A program made the position numbers and the translations under genes. From Phytophthora quininea (lineage: Eukaryota > Oomycota > Peronosporomycetes > Peronosporales > Peronosporaceae): 64,000 nucleotides of DNA. Below, one piece after another: positions 1 to 10,484 of this stretch; the stretch's first letter is position 1, and each line of letters opens with the position of its first letter. Below the pieces are notes generated by a model. It made no database searches, had not been told where the DNA came from, and was given only the letters and a program-made list of their open reading frames with translations. The stretch is taken from the NCBI GenBank assembly GCA_011947345.1, contig JAAVTG010000523.1:124001-188000 (forward strand). Direction: 5' to 3'.

Positions 1-1553
1 CCCACGACCTCGTTCAGTGCTTCGGCGTCAGCCTCCACCGCCGCGTCGGGAGTCGACGCCAGTGCCGCTTCTACGCCAGGAAGCGACGAGACCCAACAGG
101 GCTCCGATGTCGCTGCACCGTCCAGCGCGCCTCCTCGACTGCCGGTGATGCCGACAGCGGAGCTTCTACTTTCCAGATCACAAACACCCCGAAGGCCACG
201 ACTCAAACGCCGGTCGCTGCCAGCGCGAGCGGATCCAGCTCGGCAACAACAACCTCCAACTCGACGACTGCTACGACGACTACGCCTTCTATCTCGACGT
301 CGTCGTCGGACGGCAAGCTCTGCGCCAAGCCTCGCGTAGTTGTCACCGAGGTTAACGTCGGCGCCACCGTCGACAACAACGAGGACGAGGCTGCACTCAA
401 GGTCGTCGCCATCGCCGCGCTGCCCAACGGCGGTTCTCGCATCGCCTTCCAGAGCGGTGACAACGTTATCATTCGCGAACTCGACTCCAGCGACAAGCTG
501 ACTAGCACGGCTGCCGTCAAAGTGCCGCTCAATGACTTCGCAGATATCTACGCTGATGAGAATGGCTTTGTCATCCTCGGCACGAGAGACGCTGAAGGTG
601 GCGGCACCCTCAACTGTGGCAGTCCCAGCAACTTGTGCGGCACTGCTCCCAACCCGGCTGTGCCGTGCTACGACATGTACATGGTGCGCTACGACGGTGC
701 CAAGGAGTCGTGGGCGACCAAGTTGACGTCGTCCAGCGCTTCGCTGCCTCCTTACTCGACGTCTAAGACTGGCCCGGATGTCTACATGATCTGGTGGTAC
801 GCCCACCACGGCCGCATCGCGTTCGACGGCAAGAACTGGGCCGCCTACTTCGGCGCCGCCATCTCCACGTCCGAAGGTGGCTGCATCAACATCCACCAGG
901 GTGACCGCATGAAGGTGGTGGACGCGTCCGGCTCCATCGCGTCGAACGCCGACTCGTTCGACTGGGGTTGCTCGCACTCGGCCTACGAGCGCATCACGTA
1001 CGACAGTCGCTCCAGCAAGTACGCGACGATCTGCAAGACGGACAACAACAACCGCATCATGCCGCCCAACAACTGGGACGCCACCATCTACCCTGTGAAC
1101 TTGGCGGCGTCTAACCTGGGCGACATTGTCCCGGATGGATCGACCTCCAGCAAGAAGTACTGGGCCACGGTCAGCAACGGCGACGGCGATAACGCCGCCG
1201 TGCACCTCATCCACTTCGCTTCGACTCGGCCGCCACGGACGACATCAAGCTGGGCGGCACCGACGCCAACGAGCGCGCCCCCATCTCGCCTCGATCGGCA
1301 ACGGCGGCATATTGGCCATGTGGGAAGGCAGCTCCACTGGCGGCGATCTCACCGAGGGCGGCGATCGCACAATCTACGCTCAAGTGCTGGACTCGACGAC
1401 CGGCAAGGCCATCAGCGACAAGGTGACGGTGGATAAGTCGGTAGTGGGCAACCGCTACCAGGCTTTGAAACCTACCCGGATGGCAGTGTTGGATACCTGT
1501 CCAAGGGCTCCACCGACACATCCCTGCAGGTGGTTCGCTTCCACGGCTGCTAA
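1..1553 (+). CDS. secreted-type protein with Ser/Thr/Ala-rich linker, 3' part, frameshifted
   Basis: The 5' end lies outside the window. A low-complexity Ser/Ala/Thr-rich stretch (about 1-320) resembles an extracellular linker. It leads into a globular region of roughly 400 residues that starts near a Cys-containing KLCAKPRVVVTEVNV segment. That region is rich in Gly, Asp, Trp and Tyr with regularly spaced beta-strand-like segments, which suggests a beta-propeller-like fold, but I do not recognise a named family. The reading frame changes near 135, 1222, 1288 and 1466. Each change restores plausible sequence, and the last frame ends at TAA 1551-1553 after VVRFHGC. Four breaks mean either a decaying gene or draft-sequence errors. 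No signal peptide is visible because the start is missing, so secretion is inferred only from composition. Confidence 0.55.
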
Positions 1554-1689
1554 GCAGAGCGTTCATTAGAGAAAGTCAAGTGTGTAAGTGTGTGAAGTGT
1601 TGATGTCAATCATGAAAAGCAAGTTGAAGGTGTCTGTGTATCCATCTCGTGCTTTTTTTTTGTGAACGGGCGTCGTCGTCGTCGTATAA

Positions 1690-3060
1690 ATGCCCGCAGC
1701 AAAGCAGACCAAGGCGGTGTATGTGGCTGCGACTCGGCAGCACGTGGGCAAGACGAGCACGTGTGTGGGGCTGCTACAAGGTCTCACTGCGCGGCTGGAC
1801 CGGGTGGGCTTCCTCAAGCCTGTCGGGCAGGAGAGCGTGGCAGTCGACGACGGACTTCGCGTCGACAAGGACGTCGCGGTCGCCAAAGGTGAACGATCAT
1901 TTGCAGTTGCAATTGTTCCCAACAAACTTGAATTTTGTATTGTGATCGTAACGTATTGATTGCAACTGTTGGACGATACAAGAGGTGTTCAAGCTCAAGG
2001 CGTGCAGATACAAGGACATGTCCCCGGTGGTGATCATGCCTGGCTACACCAAGCGATTCCTGGACGGAGAGATCACCGTGGAGCACCAACTGGCCAAGAT
2101 CCGACAGAGCTTCGAGACCATCACGGCGGCCAACGAGGTCGGTGGAATGCTGCAGCTCGTTTAACTTAAAGTTGCATCTGACGTGATGCGGTGCAGTTCA
2201 CAGTAGTGGAAGGCACCGGCCACACTGGCGTCGGCTCCATTGTCGACTGTAACAACGCTCGAATCGCTGCTGAGTTAGGTGTAGACATGATCCTGGTGGC
2301 GAACGGCGGACTGGGCTCAGCCTTCGACGATCTAGCGCTTAACTACGCCATGTGTAAGGCCCATGGCGTGAAGATCCGCGGCGTCATTCTCAATAAAGTG
2401 CACCGAAACCGAGTGGATATGCTACGGGAGTACTTCCCAAAGGCGATGAAGCATTGGGGAGGCGAGATCCCGTTAATTGGCATCGTACCAAACCTGCCGA
2501 CGCTGTCCGACCCAAGCATGTTGGACTTCGAAGGTCTCTTTAAGACGACAATGCTGACGTCGCGGTCGCGGCAGTTCCAGCAGTACAGCAAGACGACGCT
2601 CGTGACGGCAGGTCTGCGGCGGTTCCTCGCCAAGTTGTCGTCGCCCGAGTTCGACTACGCGCTGTTTGTCACGCACATCTCGCGGAACGACATCATCCTG
2701 GGCTTCTTATCGCACGCGCAGAACTACGAGCTGACCAAAGGGAAACGTTACGGAGGAGGATTGATCCTCACGGGCTCGCCGTCAGATGACCAACCGCAGG
2801 ACTACATCATGGACATTATCAAACACGCACAAGCGCCGATTCTGTACGCCCCCATGACAACATTTGCGGCGATGGAGAAGATCACGCACTTCACAGGTAC
2901 GTTTGGGAGTTTAAAGCGGAGGGGATCGCAGAGCTTACACATTTTTTCTTTGTTTATTACCTGCTCAGCGAAATTTAATCCAACCGACGAGCACAAGGTG
3001 CACGTGTGCGGCGAACACTACGCAAACCACATCGATTTTGACGCCATTCTATCACGGTAG
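1690..3060 (+). CDS. CobQ/BioD-like P-loop protein with phosphotransacetylase-N/DRTGG-type region
   Basis: Four exons are read: 1690-1888, 1983-2137, 2197-2896 and 2969-3060, all with GT-AG introns (94, 59 and 72 bases). The 72-base intron has no stop and could be mistaken for coding. The N-terminus has a deviant Walker A of the ParA/BioD type (TRQHVGKTST, residues about 15-24). Exon 3 opens with a VVEGTGHTGVG motif typical of dethiobiotin-synthetase-like AAA_26 domains and continues with NGGLGSAFDD and GVILNKVHRNR. The second half resembles the DRTGG domain found in the N-terminal regulatory part of bacterial phosphate acetyltransferases. The acetyltransferase catalytic domain is absent, so the enzyme activity is unknown; a nucleotide-dependent regulatory or ligase-like role is inferred. 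The start ATG 1690 directly precedes the P-loop strand. Confidence 0.8.
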
Positions 3061-3204
3061 ACACCAGGAAGTCGGTGAAAATTTAAATCTGATGCATTTG
3101 TTCTTCACGTACTTGTTCACGGAACGGTGGAAAATGTAGTATACTTACGGGACGGCAGCAGCACACCAACTGCACTCTCCAATCTTCTCGCTATCGCCCT
3201 CACT

Positions 3205-3991
3205 ATGAATCTGCTCATACTCACGATTGCAGCACTCGCCAGCGTCCGAGCTGCGTTGATCGATCACGACAAGGTGCAGCCATTACCGCAGGCCGAACCA
3301 GTCACCGATGCCGAGAAAGCTGCCGTCAAGTTCAAGCCTTCTCTTGTCATCGAGGACGGCTGCCACCCATACCCTGCCGGCATGCTGCTGGCGAAACCAG
3401 TTCCGGACTAAAAGGAACCGGGGAACGTGACGGGGACTACACAGGTTCCGAGTTGGGATCGCAAGTCTACAGTCGCTCCATGCTGTACGAAGGCAAGTGA
3501 GCCATCATGAACGCCTGGTACTTCCCGAAAGATATCGCCAATGGGATTCTTTTGACAAGGGCAATCGACACCGTTGGCTGAGCGCAGTGGTGTGGTTAGA
3601 TGACCTGGCATTGGAGGCACCGACAGTGCTAGCCACGTCCACGCAGTCAGCGGATACAGGAACGGACAAGTACACTCGGAACATACCCGTTCAGAGCGAC
3701 CACATCGCCGGCACCACCACCAAGATGGCGTACGCGGAGTACCCAGACGCTGGGTATCACATGATCACACCGATTGATGAGAACGGCGAATTCCAGGATC
3801 TCATCCGGTGGGAACAGATGACGGAAGAAGCCCGCGACGCACTGGAGATGACGGACTTTGGCGACCACACTGCCGTACCGTTCATCGACGTCTCCTTCGA
3901 AAACAATCTTCATTATGCGTCGACGTACACTGTCTACAAACGAGATCACTTTAAGGTTAGCTACGGAACCGTTTCCATGTGGGATTCTTAA
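3205..3991 (+). pseudogene. NLP (necrosis and ethylene-inducing-like protein) pseudogene
   Basis: The ATG at 3205 begins a signal peptide-like sequence, followed by the N-terminal NLP region ending in a GCHPYPA segment. An in-frame stop follows at about 3409. The homology then continues in another frame, which contains a further TGA near 3498, and resumes in the frame ending at TAA 3989-3991. The central heptapeptide that binds the metal ion in active NLPs is altered to GNRHRWL, so the conserved acidic and aromatic core is not intact. The C-terminal third has extra residues compared with the family. NLPs are secreted, plant-membrane-damaging proteins of oomycetes, fungi and bacteria. With several breaks and a changed key motif this copy should make no active product. 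It lies just downstream of the P-loop gene on the same strand. Confidence 0.8.
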
Positions 3992-4327
3992 TGCCTTGAA
4001 AGTAGAGAGTAAGAGAATAAGGATATTGTGTTGAAGACGTTTGAGAGTTCGCGCAGCCAGAATCTTGCAGAGTTTTTGTTTCCACTATGTACATCTTCAT
4101 AAACATGCGACTCCTCCGTGGTTTTAAAGTCCAAGAGTTGTTTGTATGAGGTGCTGGGGGCACCTGGAGGAAGCTCAAGGCCTTGCTTGATCTGTTACCA
4201 AAGTGAAGCAATTTGTCCGACGTTTGTCTGGTCGAAGGAAACCGTGTACACAATACTTAAGTTGATGATCGAAAATATTGCAACTAGTTACACAAACGCT
4301 ATGCAGTCGAGCTACGATAGCTGTGGT
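3992..4327. other. intergenic, nothing recognised
   Basis: This holds the 3' flanks of the NLP pseudogene and of the convergent small secreted-protein gene. I see no coding pattern or repeat in it. Confidence 0.4.
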
Positions 4328-4746
4328 TTAGAAGATCGACTTGATCCAGCTCGTCGCCTTCTGCGTCAGCTTGTACTGGGCGAAGTGAGTACCCACAAAC
4401 ATGAAGAGACCACGCTCCTCGTCGCCAGAACCCGCGTCCTTTTTCTCCAGTTGCGCAAAGTCAAACACATTGGACGAGTCCAGCAACGCCATGTCCTCGT
4501 CGGAAACTTTCTTGAGGGTGTCCTTGTCGATCGTGATGACCATCGTGCCAGTGACGTTGCGGAGCTTGAACGGCATGGAGTGCACGAAAACGTTGTTGTC
4601 GTTGGTAGTTGGGTCTACTTGGTTGGCTGGATTCGGTGTTGCTGTGGGGTCTTCATCTCGGCGCCTGCCTCGATTGCAGTAGCAAAATTGTTGCTGCAGG
4701 CAACGAGCACGACTGAAGTGGCCAACAAGAAGGCAGACACTCGCAT
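4328..4746 (-). CDS. small secreted protein, oomycete-type, with a frameshift
   Basis: The ATG at 4746 begins MRVSAFLLATSVVLVACSNN, a clear signal peptide with probable cleavage after the ATA segment near residue 25. About 40 residues in, near 4620-4660, the frame must shift. It continues through VDPTTNDNNVFVHSMPFKLR and a soluble acidic domain to the stop at 4328. The mature part would be about 110 residues with no cysteine pattern and no RXLR or EER motif. I do not recognise the family. Secretion is well supported, while a role at the host interface is only inferred from the context of decayed effector genes nearby. The frameshift could be a sequence error, since the sequence on both sides is free of stops. 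Confidence 0.5.
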
Positions 4747-4943
4747 GTTGCTTGAACTTGAACGGATGCGCTTGTCGGAGTTGGAAGCTAATTGCGAAAT
4801 GAAGTGTGGTCTTAGTAGATATCCCCTCGTAGTGAAACATCTCAAGGTGCAAATTGTGCGTTTCACGATCTCGAGATGAAGGTCGGAGGCATTACGAAGG
4901 TACCAGAAGAAAAGACGGGATATGCACGCTTGTTTGAGCTTGA

Positions 4944-5313
4944 TCAAAGCGTAGTTTTCTTCTTCTCGGTGATGTCAAGCTCGAAAGGCTTAAGGTCATC
5001 TTGACTCAGGCCAAATGCAAGATCCGATAGAGCACCTTTCTAACCGGGAGAGCGGAGCTAAACTAACAGTGTGCGGTGATTATCACAGCATTGGAACGCC
5101 CAATGTTGACGATGTTGGAATGATTTCGGTGACACAACGACGCGAAGCTTGAGAGCAATATTCAGTAGAGTTTACCTCAGGACTGGGGTCGTGTGCACAT
5201 CCCAAGACTTGTCGTATTCACGAAAGCGCGTGAGGTCTCTGAATCCAAAAGCCAATCACCCCACGAACCTTTTTCCGATTTCTTCTTACTCTTATCGCCT
5301 TCTGCTGTCTCAA
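4944..5313 (-). other. coding-like relic, unassigned
   Basis: The minus strand shows two coding-like stretches. One near 5150-5290 includes SEKGSWGDWLLDSETSRA and, in a neighbouring frame, FREYDKSWDVHTTPVLR. The other, near 4944-5035, reads GALSDLAFGLSQDDLKPF and ends at a stop at 4944. They may be exons of one decayed gene downstream of the MLRQ-type subunit gene. No family is recognised and no complete frame exists. Confidence 0.25.
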
Positions 5314-5748
5314 CTACTCGGTGTCGATTTCCTCACGCAGTTTTCCAGCCGCGGGGTTCATGTTGACTGGATTCGGTCGAAGGTTGGCAAGACGATGGCG
5401 GTTGCGGCGAAATTGTTGGCCTTCCTCGTAGTCGTAGCGTTCCCACGCAGGCGTCTCGCGGCGGTGGCGACTCATGTTCACGTCAGGGTTGGTCATGCTG
5501 TGGCGAATCATGCTGAAGACGGCAAGTGCCACGCCAACAGACACACAGACCAGCAGCGGGTAGATCTCGGCATCTCGCGAAGGCACGAACATGAACTTGC
5601 GCTTGGCTCGCGGTCCTGTCGGAACTGGCACCGGCACCTTCGGTTGCTTCACCGCTTCACGGTTCACGTAAACACTTCGACTATGCTGAAGTCGAGCAAA
5701 AGTGGCCTTGATCGAGGCTGGTCTGACGTACTTCATGGCAAAAGCCAA
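5314..5748 (-). CDS. MLRQ/B12D (NDUFA4-like) small membrane subunit
   Basis: A 144-residue protein with a basic, mitochondrial-type N-terminus, then PVPVPTGPRAKRK. One membrane span (about residues 68-85, IYPLLVCVSVGVALAVFSMI) is followed directly by the HSMTNPDV segment. That arrangement, a single span then NPDV, is the hallmark of the NADH-ubiquinone reductase MLRQ/B12D family, small proteins of the inner mitochondrial membrane linked to complex I or cytochrome oxidase. A charged C-terminal tail of about 50 residues (RHRRETPAWERYDYEEG...) is longer than in the animal protein. Start at ATG 5748; the internal Met at 5736 is a possible alternative. A decayed inverted copy lies at 5844-6210, which supports this reading, because the same segments are conserved there. 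Confidence 0.7.
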   Translation of the reverse strand: MAFAMKYVRPASIKATFARLQHSRSVYVNREAVKQPKVPVPVPTGPRAKRKFMFVPSRDAEIYPLLVCVSVGVALAVFSMIRHSMTNPDVNMSRHRRETPAWERYDYEEGQQFRRNRHRLANLRPNPVNMNPAAGKLREEIDTE

Positions 5749-5843
5749 AGTGGCAGCTCAATCCAGCAATGGGAGCGAGAATTGGGACGCGGCAACCAGG
5801 GAAAGAAATCTTGAATCCATCTTCCATCTTCACTTCAGTCATC

Positions 5844-6210
5844 ATGAAGGCCCCTGAACTGCTTCGGGCTTTGCGGGCGAATGTCAAAGCAGTGTAGCAG
5901 CCAAGAATCCTCGTGCCGGTACCGACGGGGCCGCGGATCGACAGCGTCTTCACGATGGTTCCATCACATGACGTAGAGATTTATCCTCTGGTGTTTTGCA
6001 TGTCCAGTGTCGTGATGCTTGGAGTTTACTACTCCATTCGTCACGCTGCTCAACCCTGACATCAGCTTGAGTCGCCGCCGCCGTGAGCTGCCCACTTGGG
6101 AGAGATACAAGCGTGAAGATGGAGAACTCTTCCAGTGCAACCGCCGCCACCTCGCCAATCTGTGGCCGAATCCAATCAACCTGTCCGAAGAAAAACTCTA
6201 CCAAGGCTGA
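5844..6210 (+). pseudogene. inverted decayed copy of the MLRQ/B12D subunit gene
   Basis: Starting at ATG 5844 the plus strand encodes a basic N-terminus interrupted by TAG at 5895-5897. In the same frame follow VPVPTGPRIDSVF, a DVEIYPL segment and a hydrophobic span. After a frameshift near 6055 the sequence reads NPDISLSRRRRELPTWERY and ends at TGA 6208-6210. These match the neighbouring intact gene segment by segment. The two copies face each other head to head, about 95 bases apart. One stop plus one frameshift make it a pseudogene. Confidence 0.7.
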
Positions 6211-6316
6211 GAGCACGACAAGCGAGGTGGAGAGGCCTCGGATTATCATGAACGGATTAACGTCTGTTTGAATGTTACTGTCTCTCAAAAGGAAAAAAAA
6301 CTCGAGGCTTTTGTCA

Positions 6317-8135
6317 TCACTCGTTGTCGTTCACTAGCACTTCCGACCCCTCCTACATACAACCAGAAAACCACGTGAGATAGCTCTATCGAACAGCATT
6401 ATCGTTGCTCTACGTACCTGCATGCCATAGTAGCTGACCTCCGCGTTGTCGTCGTCCAGCAGCATTGGCATACTCTGCGCAGAAAAGCAACGAACAATCA
6501 GCATCCACTAGGACCATAATGAGAGATCGACTTACCCTGGGATCCGCACGGTACGACAACACCTGCGAGGGAACCTCGACGCCAAACTTGGTCTCGATGA
6601 GCAACTTCAGCTGCGACACCTTCATTTGCTGTGGGATCTTCTTCTCCAGAGGATTAAACGACGTTGCTAGCATGGACATGGGAACTATCTTAACCTTAAT
6701 GAGGCTTGACCCGAGTTTGCGCGGACCTCCCGCTGTGCCGCTACCACCAGCGCCACCGTTCAGGTCGATGGAGATCTCCGGATACAGCTCTCGTAGACGT
6801 GGGTACCGTGGATGTGCCGCTAGCACACGCTCATGGTCGCCCTTATCTTCCCCGATCACTGCCAACTCATGCAGGATACGTTTCAAGTACAACTGCTCAG
6901 CTTCTTTGCGTTCCTTTTGACGAACAACACTCCCATTGAAGACATTGGTACTTTTGTGCGCGCAACTACGAGCATTCGCGCCTCGCCTACGCTCATTTGA
7001 TCTGTCAGCGGGTTCCTGGAGAACCGCAAGGTGTTGAGCAATGGGAATGCATTCAACGCATCGATTGAGGTCCAGGAATCCACGAGGTTCTCGTTGATGG
7101 ACAGTGTGGTCAACTTTTGGAATGCTACGACCGGAATCGCGTCGGAGACGAAAGTAACAACGCGGTTCTCGTTGAGGAAGAGCTGGCTCAGATTCGCAAA
7201 CATATTGCCAACCGTTTGCAGCACCTTCTTCCAGGAGTTAAGTCGATTCACACTCAAATCCAGCACTGCCAAGGTTTCCATCCAACTACTTTTCTCACCT
7301 GAAAGAATCAACTGGTCGTCATCGTACTCGTTCCCCACCAAATGCAGTTCTTGCAGCTGTGGGAAGTGGTTCGTCACGAGCGTAACCACTTCCCTCCAAG
7401 GAAGCAACGTTTGGTTTAGCACCAACACCTTCACACTCGAGAACACATCGTCGTCATGTCCTTCGTCGGTAATAAACCTGTTTCCGCTGAGAATCAGCGT
7501 CTTTAGCAACGGTAGCTCCCGTACAATGGCGAGGACGTCGCTCCACTTGCTGAAAAGGTTTCGTGAAACGTCCAACTCGGTGATGTTCGGAGTCAGCTCC
7601 TTCAGACCAGTCAATGATCCAAGTTCGGTGATCTGACAGCCTGAGAGCGAGATCTTCTCGATCGTCTGCAGTGTCTGTTGGGTACTGAGTTTCTTTGCAC
7701 CGACAAACTCAATGGGCTTCTCACTGCCTAACGTGGTGCCTACACCTCCTGTCACCACCACATCCACGTCTCCGATTGCAACAGCAGAGCTGGAACTATC
7801 GCTGGTCTCGTTGCCGTAGCGTTCTTGAAGTCTCTGCAGCAACGAGCTCCGCTCCGCCGTCTTGTCAAATGTTGCAGCCTTTACGAACGAGCACTTATAG
7901 CTCAGCTCGCTGCTGCCTCGTTGAGGTCGACCTGGAGGCCCATTGAAGTGGACGACTTGCTCTCCATTGGGCAGCTGCACGCTGCCGTCGTTCTTGCCGC
8001 GACCCCACGCGTCCCACTCGATGCCGTAGTACACTGCGGAGGCGTTTTGGCTGTCGCCACGGGCCCCACGTAACGCACAGTGCCGAGAGCTCCTGCGCCG
8101 TCGTCCACGCGGTCCCCGACAGCTCTCAAGGCCAT
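6317..8135 (-). CDS. TBCE: tubulin-specific chaperone E (TBCE)
   Basis: From ATG 8135 the protein starts with a CAP-Gly domain (GTVRYVGPVA, then YYGIEWDAWGRGKNDGS). It continues with about seven leucine-rich repeats (LSGCQITELGSLTG, ITELDVSRNLFSKWS, LKTLILSGNRFI, LQELHLVGNEYDDD). Next come the typical RQKERKEAEQLYLKRIL helix and a C-terminal ubiquitin-like domain. This order is diagnostic of tubulin cofactor E, which helps assemble and take apart the alpha/beta-tubulin dimer in the cytoplasm. Two introns split the ubiquitin-like part: the last exons are 6418-6474 and 6317-6352, ending in EVLVNDNE. Frameshifts are needed near 8040 (inside CAP-Gly) and near 6930. All domains are otherwise intact, so sequence error is more likely than decay. 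Confidence 0.85.
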
Positions 8136-8375
8136 CGTAACCGGTTTACTCAATAGGTACTTCTGATGCGATTTATTTGTCATAAAACCTTGTTCCTTAC
8201 ATAATCCTTTCTTAAATTAATGAATTGAATCACGATTTGGGGTTCAAATTTACTAATCAAGTAAAAAGGCTAGATATGTAATATAGGCAACGTCAACTTG
8301 GCTACATCGTCGCGTACCCTGATCATAACCGTTGTGTAGCTTCCTCCCATTGTAAACGCAACATGAAGCTCACAG

Positions 8376-8657
8376 TTGGATTACCGCCGCAACGCAACGC
8401 CCAAGTCTCCGCTGTCTGACGCGTGTCTTGTTCTGACTCAGTACCCCACGACGCGGTTCACAAGCACAAGCCCATGGACTTCACCTTACCGGCGGACTGG
8501 AGTTTGTCAACCACAGCTGCAACCCCAACACACGCCTCGAAATGGGCGAGACCGATCCGCAGGTGTCGTTCGTTGCAATGAAACCCATCGCAACGGGCGA
8601 GCACTTGACTTCACCAGCGAGTGGGATATGGACGAGAAGTTGGCCTGCCCGAACTGA
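8376..8657 (+). pseudogene. SET-domain methyltransferase relic
   Basis: In pieces spread over three frames one reads HKHKPMDFT, then TGGLEFVNHSCNPNTRLEMG, DPQVSFVAMKPIATGEHL and FTSEWDMDEKLACPN. The NHSCxPN motif is the signature of the SET domain of protein lysine methyltransferases, and the following beta-strand pattern fits its C-terminal half. The N-terminal SET portion is missing and at least two frameshifts occur within 200 bases. This is a gene fragment, not a working enzyme. Confidence 0.6.
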
Positions 8658-9120
8658 CCAAGGTCCTCAACAGTCTGTATTAATAGTCTCCGTCCGTGAG
8701 GATGATGTCAATGCGGTTGGTGTTGCTGACAGAAAATGTCTCTCGTGGGCCCTATACGATCCAGATGCTCTTCTCATGGACGGACGAGAAGCGCTCCATG
8801 ACGTTTAGCGTCTTCGAGCACGAGCCCAACCTACCACCGTCGGCACTAACCAGAGAAATTGACGCTGATGCGACTCCATCGTGCAACAAGCGACAACAAG
8901 CCCGAAAAGGCTCGAGAAATACGTTTGGCCGTTGTTGGACAACGCTGTGCCAGGCAGATTCCTGCTGGACCTGTCCGGTCCGAAAGCTTCAGCTTCATAT
9001 TCTCGGCGAGAATATGAAGCTGAAGCTCTATTTGCGGCGAGAGAAACATGTTGACAAGATGAGAGCTCACTCCATCGTCAGTATTGCAAGCGCACTCTCT
9101 CAGCGTCAAGGCCTTCCGAG
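8658..9120 (+). other. intergenic with coding-like remnant and a perfect palindrome
   Basis: A frame from about 8880 to 9054 reads PKRLEKYVWPLLDNAVPGRF and continues through the palindrome at 8985-9027 to a stop. It looks coding-like but I cannot assign it. No start codon or complete domain is visible. The segment also serves as the upstream region of the membrane-protein gene at 9121. Confidence 0.3.
8985..9027. repeat. perfect 43-bp palindrome (21-bp arms, 1-base centre)
   Basis: The left arm 8985-9005 (agcttcagcttcatattctc plus g) is the exact reverse complement of the right arm 9007-9027, with a single g between them. It would form a very stable hairpin in RNA or a cruciform in DNA. It ends 93 bases before the ATG of the membrane-protein gene. 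Confidence 0.95.
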
Positions 9121-9960
9121 ATGATTCCCCAGGAGAAAATGGACGCGATCTCCAGGGCGCTGTTCATGCCCATCATGCTCATGCTGGACTTTGGCATGTT
9201 CCAGTACCTCGTTGGGGTCTACTACGAGCGGTGGTCCGAGCGGCGCGTCCAGTTGCTGCTGCTGTCGTCCTTTATCGGCTTCGCGTCGCATGTTTACTTC
9301 CACGAGGACATTGGGCGAGTCCTGGACTTTAACGACATCTCCGAGTCGTGCTCGCAGCTCGTCTTCCTCGTGCAGATCACCATCATCGGCTACGCGGTCC
9401 GGGCCAAAGTCAAGCTCCAGTCCATCGTCTGGTTCACCTACGTCGCCGAGATGTTCATCGTGCTCAATTGGCTCGACATGATCGCCTGTGCAGTCGAAGC
9501 TGCGGGTATCCGAATGACCAACGAGATGCACACCTTCTCCAACGTACTGGAGACGGTGACGCTCACTTTCGTCCCCATCTTTCGGTTCTTTTACCTGTCG
9601 CTGTCGGGCGGCTTTCGCAAAGTCCTGCAGGAGCGTAAGCTGGAGATGTTCATGTACTTCGTCGTGGCCACGCATGAGGACGTGTTTGCCATTCTGGCGT
9701 ACGCCACAGGCATTTCCTGGGAGTTTGCGCAGGGCGTCTACATGCGCGCATCCATCTCGACCTGTATCCTGCTCAACTTCCGCACCAAAGCCAAGAACAC
9801 GTCTGTGAAGCGGGTGTCGACGGGCAATCCTGTCAGCGCCAATTCGACCGGTCGATCTTTGAATCCCTTTGCAATGAAAAATATCTCCCAGAAGTCTGTC
9901 AAGTCCGGGAGATTTTCCAGCTGCAGCATCATGAAGATTGGCGTCCAGGCTAGCAATTAA
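9121..9960 (+). CDS. multi-pass membrane protein, oomycete family, copy 1
   Basis: A 279-residue protein with about six or seven membrane spans (for example ALFMPIMLMLDFGMFQYLVG, LLLLSSFIGFASHVYF, LVFLVQITIIGYAV, FIVLNWLDMIA and TLTFVPIFRFFYLSL). A basic cytosolic tail follows. Shared landmarks with its two paralogues at 10485-11333 and 47310-48191 are an N-terminal MDxxSRxLF, the VYFHED loop, FNDIS, QITIIG, the FRFFYLSLSGGFRxV motif and the SWEFxQGVYMR segment. Total length and span number recall seven-helix sensory proteins, but there is no retinal lysine or GPCR motif that I can identify. The function is unknown. The frame is intact from ATG 9121 to TAA 9958-9960. Confidence 0.7.
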   Translation: MIPQEKMDAISRALFMPIMLMLDFGMFQYLVGVYYERWSERRVQLLLLSSFIGFASHVYFHEDIGRVLDFNDISESCSQLVFLVQITIIGYAVRAKVKLQSIVWFTYVAEMFIVLNWLDMIACAVEAAGIRMTNEMHTFSNVLETVTLTFVPIFRFFYLSLSGGFRKVLQERKLEMFMYFVVATHEDVFAILAYATGISWEFAQGVYMRASISTCILLNFRTKAKNTSVKRVSTGNPVSANSTGRSLNPFAMKNISQKSVKSGRFSSCSIMKIGVQASN

Positions 9961-10484
9961 AAGCAAATGATGGAGCACTTACGCGGCTACTCTGCCTGTT
10001 TTACCTCGCTGTCGATGTTGCATCGCTATTCTCCGCACGATTCCTTCGCTGTGCATCTTGTGACAGTCATCGAAAATTGCTGCGATTTGTGGCATCGCTG
10101 GTAAGAGGGAGATCGCGCTAGATGTGGCAAGCTGATTGACTTCGACGTATCGATCTGATCGCGTCGGTGAAGTCAGAAGCCCCGAGATAAGAGATCGATC
10201 GATGACGTTGATGCGGTCAGTGTTCATCGTGCGAGTGAGGTTGATACTCGGGTACGGAAACAGATAAGATTGCAAGTAAGAGGAAACAGAAGCAGCGCTC
10301 CATGGAGAATTCGTGCTGGCAAAGACGTGAACTCGGAAACGCTTTGTTTCTGTTTGAAGTGGAAGCACGACAAGACTAACGAAATACCAGCAGTGTCGGC
10401 AGTCGGCTTAAGCGAATTTACTTTTCTCAATATAAGCCAGTTGCTGCGTGCTGTCGCTGTCAATTGGCGCCGTGGACGTCGATC
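9961..10484. other. intergenic between convergent membrane-protein genes
   Basis: This is the shared 3' region of the two convergent paralogues. No conserved coding pattern, repeat or RNA gene is seen. Confidence 0.4.

Noticed and set aside
4118..4879. 253-residue open frame on the plus strand
   Set aside because: Antisense of the small secreted-protein gene; that one has a signal peptide and acidic domain.
5149..5814. 221-residue open frame on the plus strand
   Set aside because: It covers the antisense of the MLRQ/B12D gene, whose frame has a clear family match and a paralogous copy.
9106..9978. 290-residue open frame on the minus strand
   Set aside because: Antisense shadow of the membrane-protein gene at 9121. 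Composition is Asp/His/Arg-rich with no pattern.
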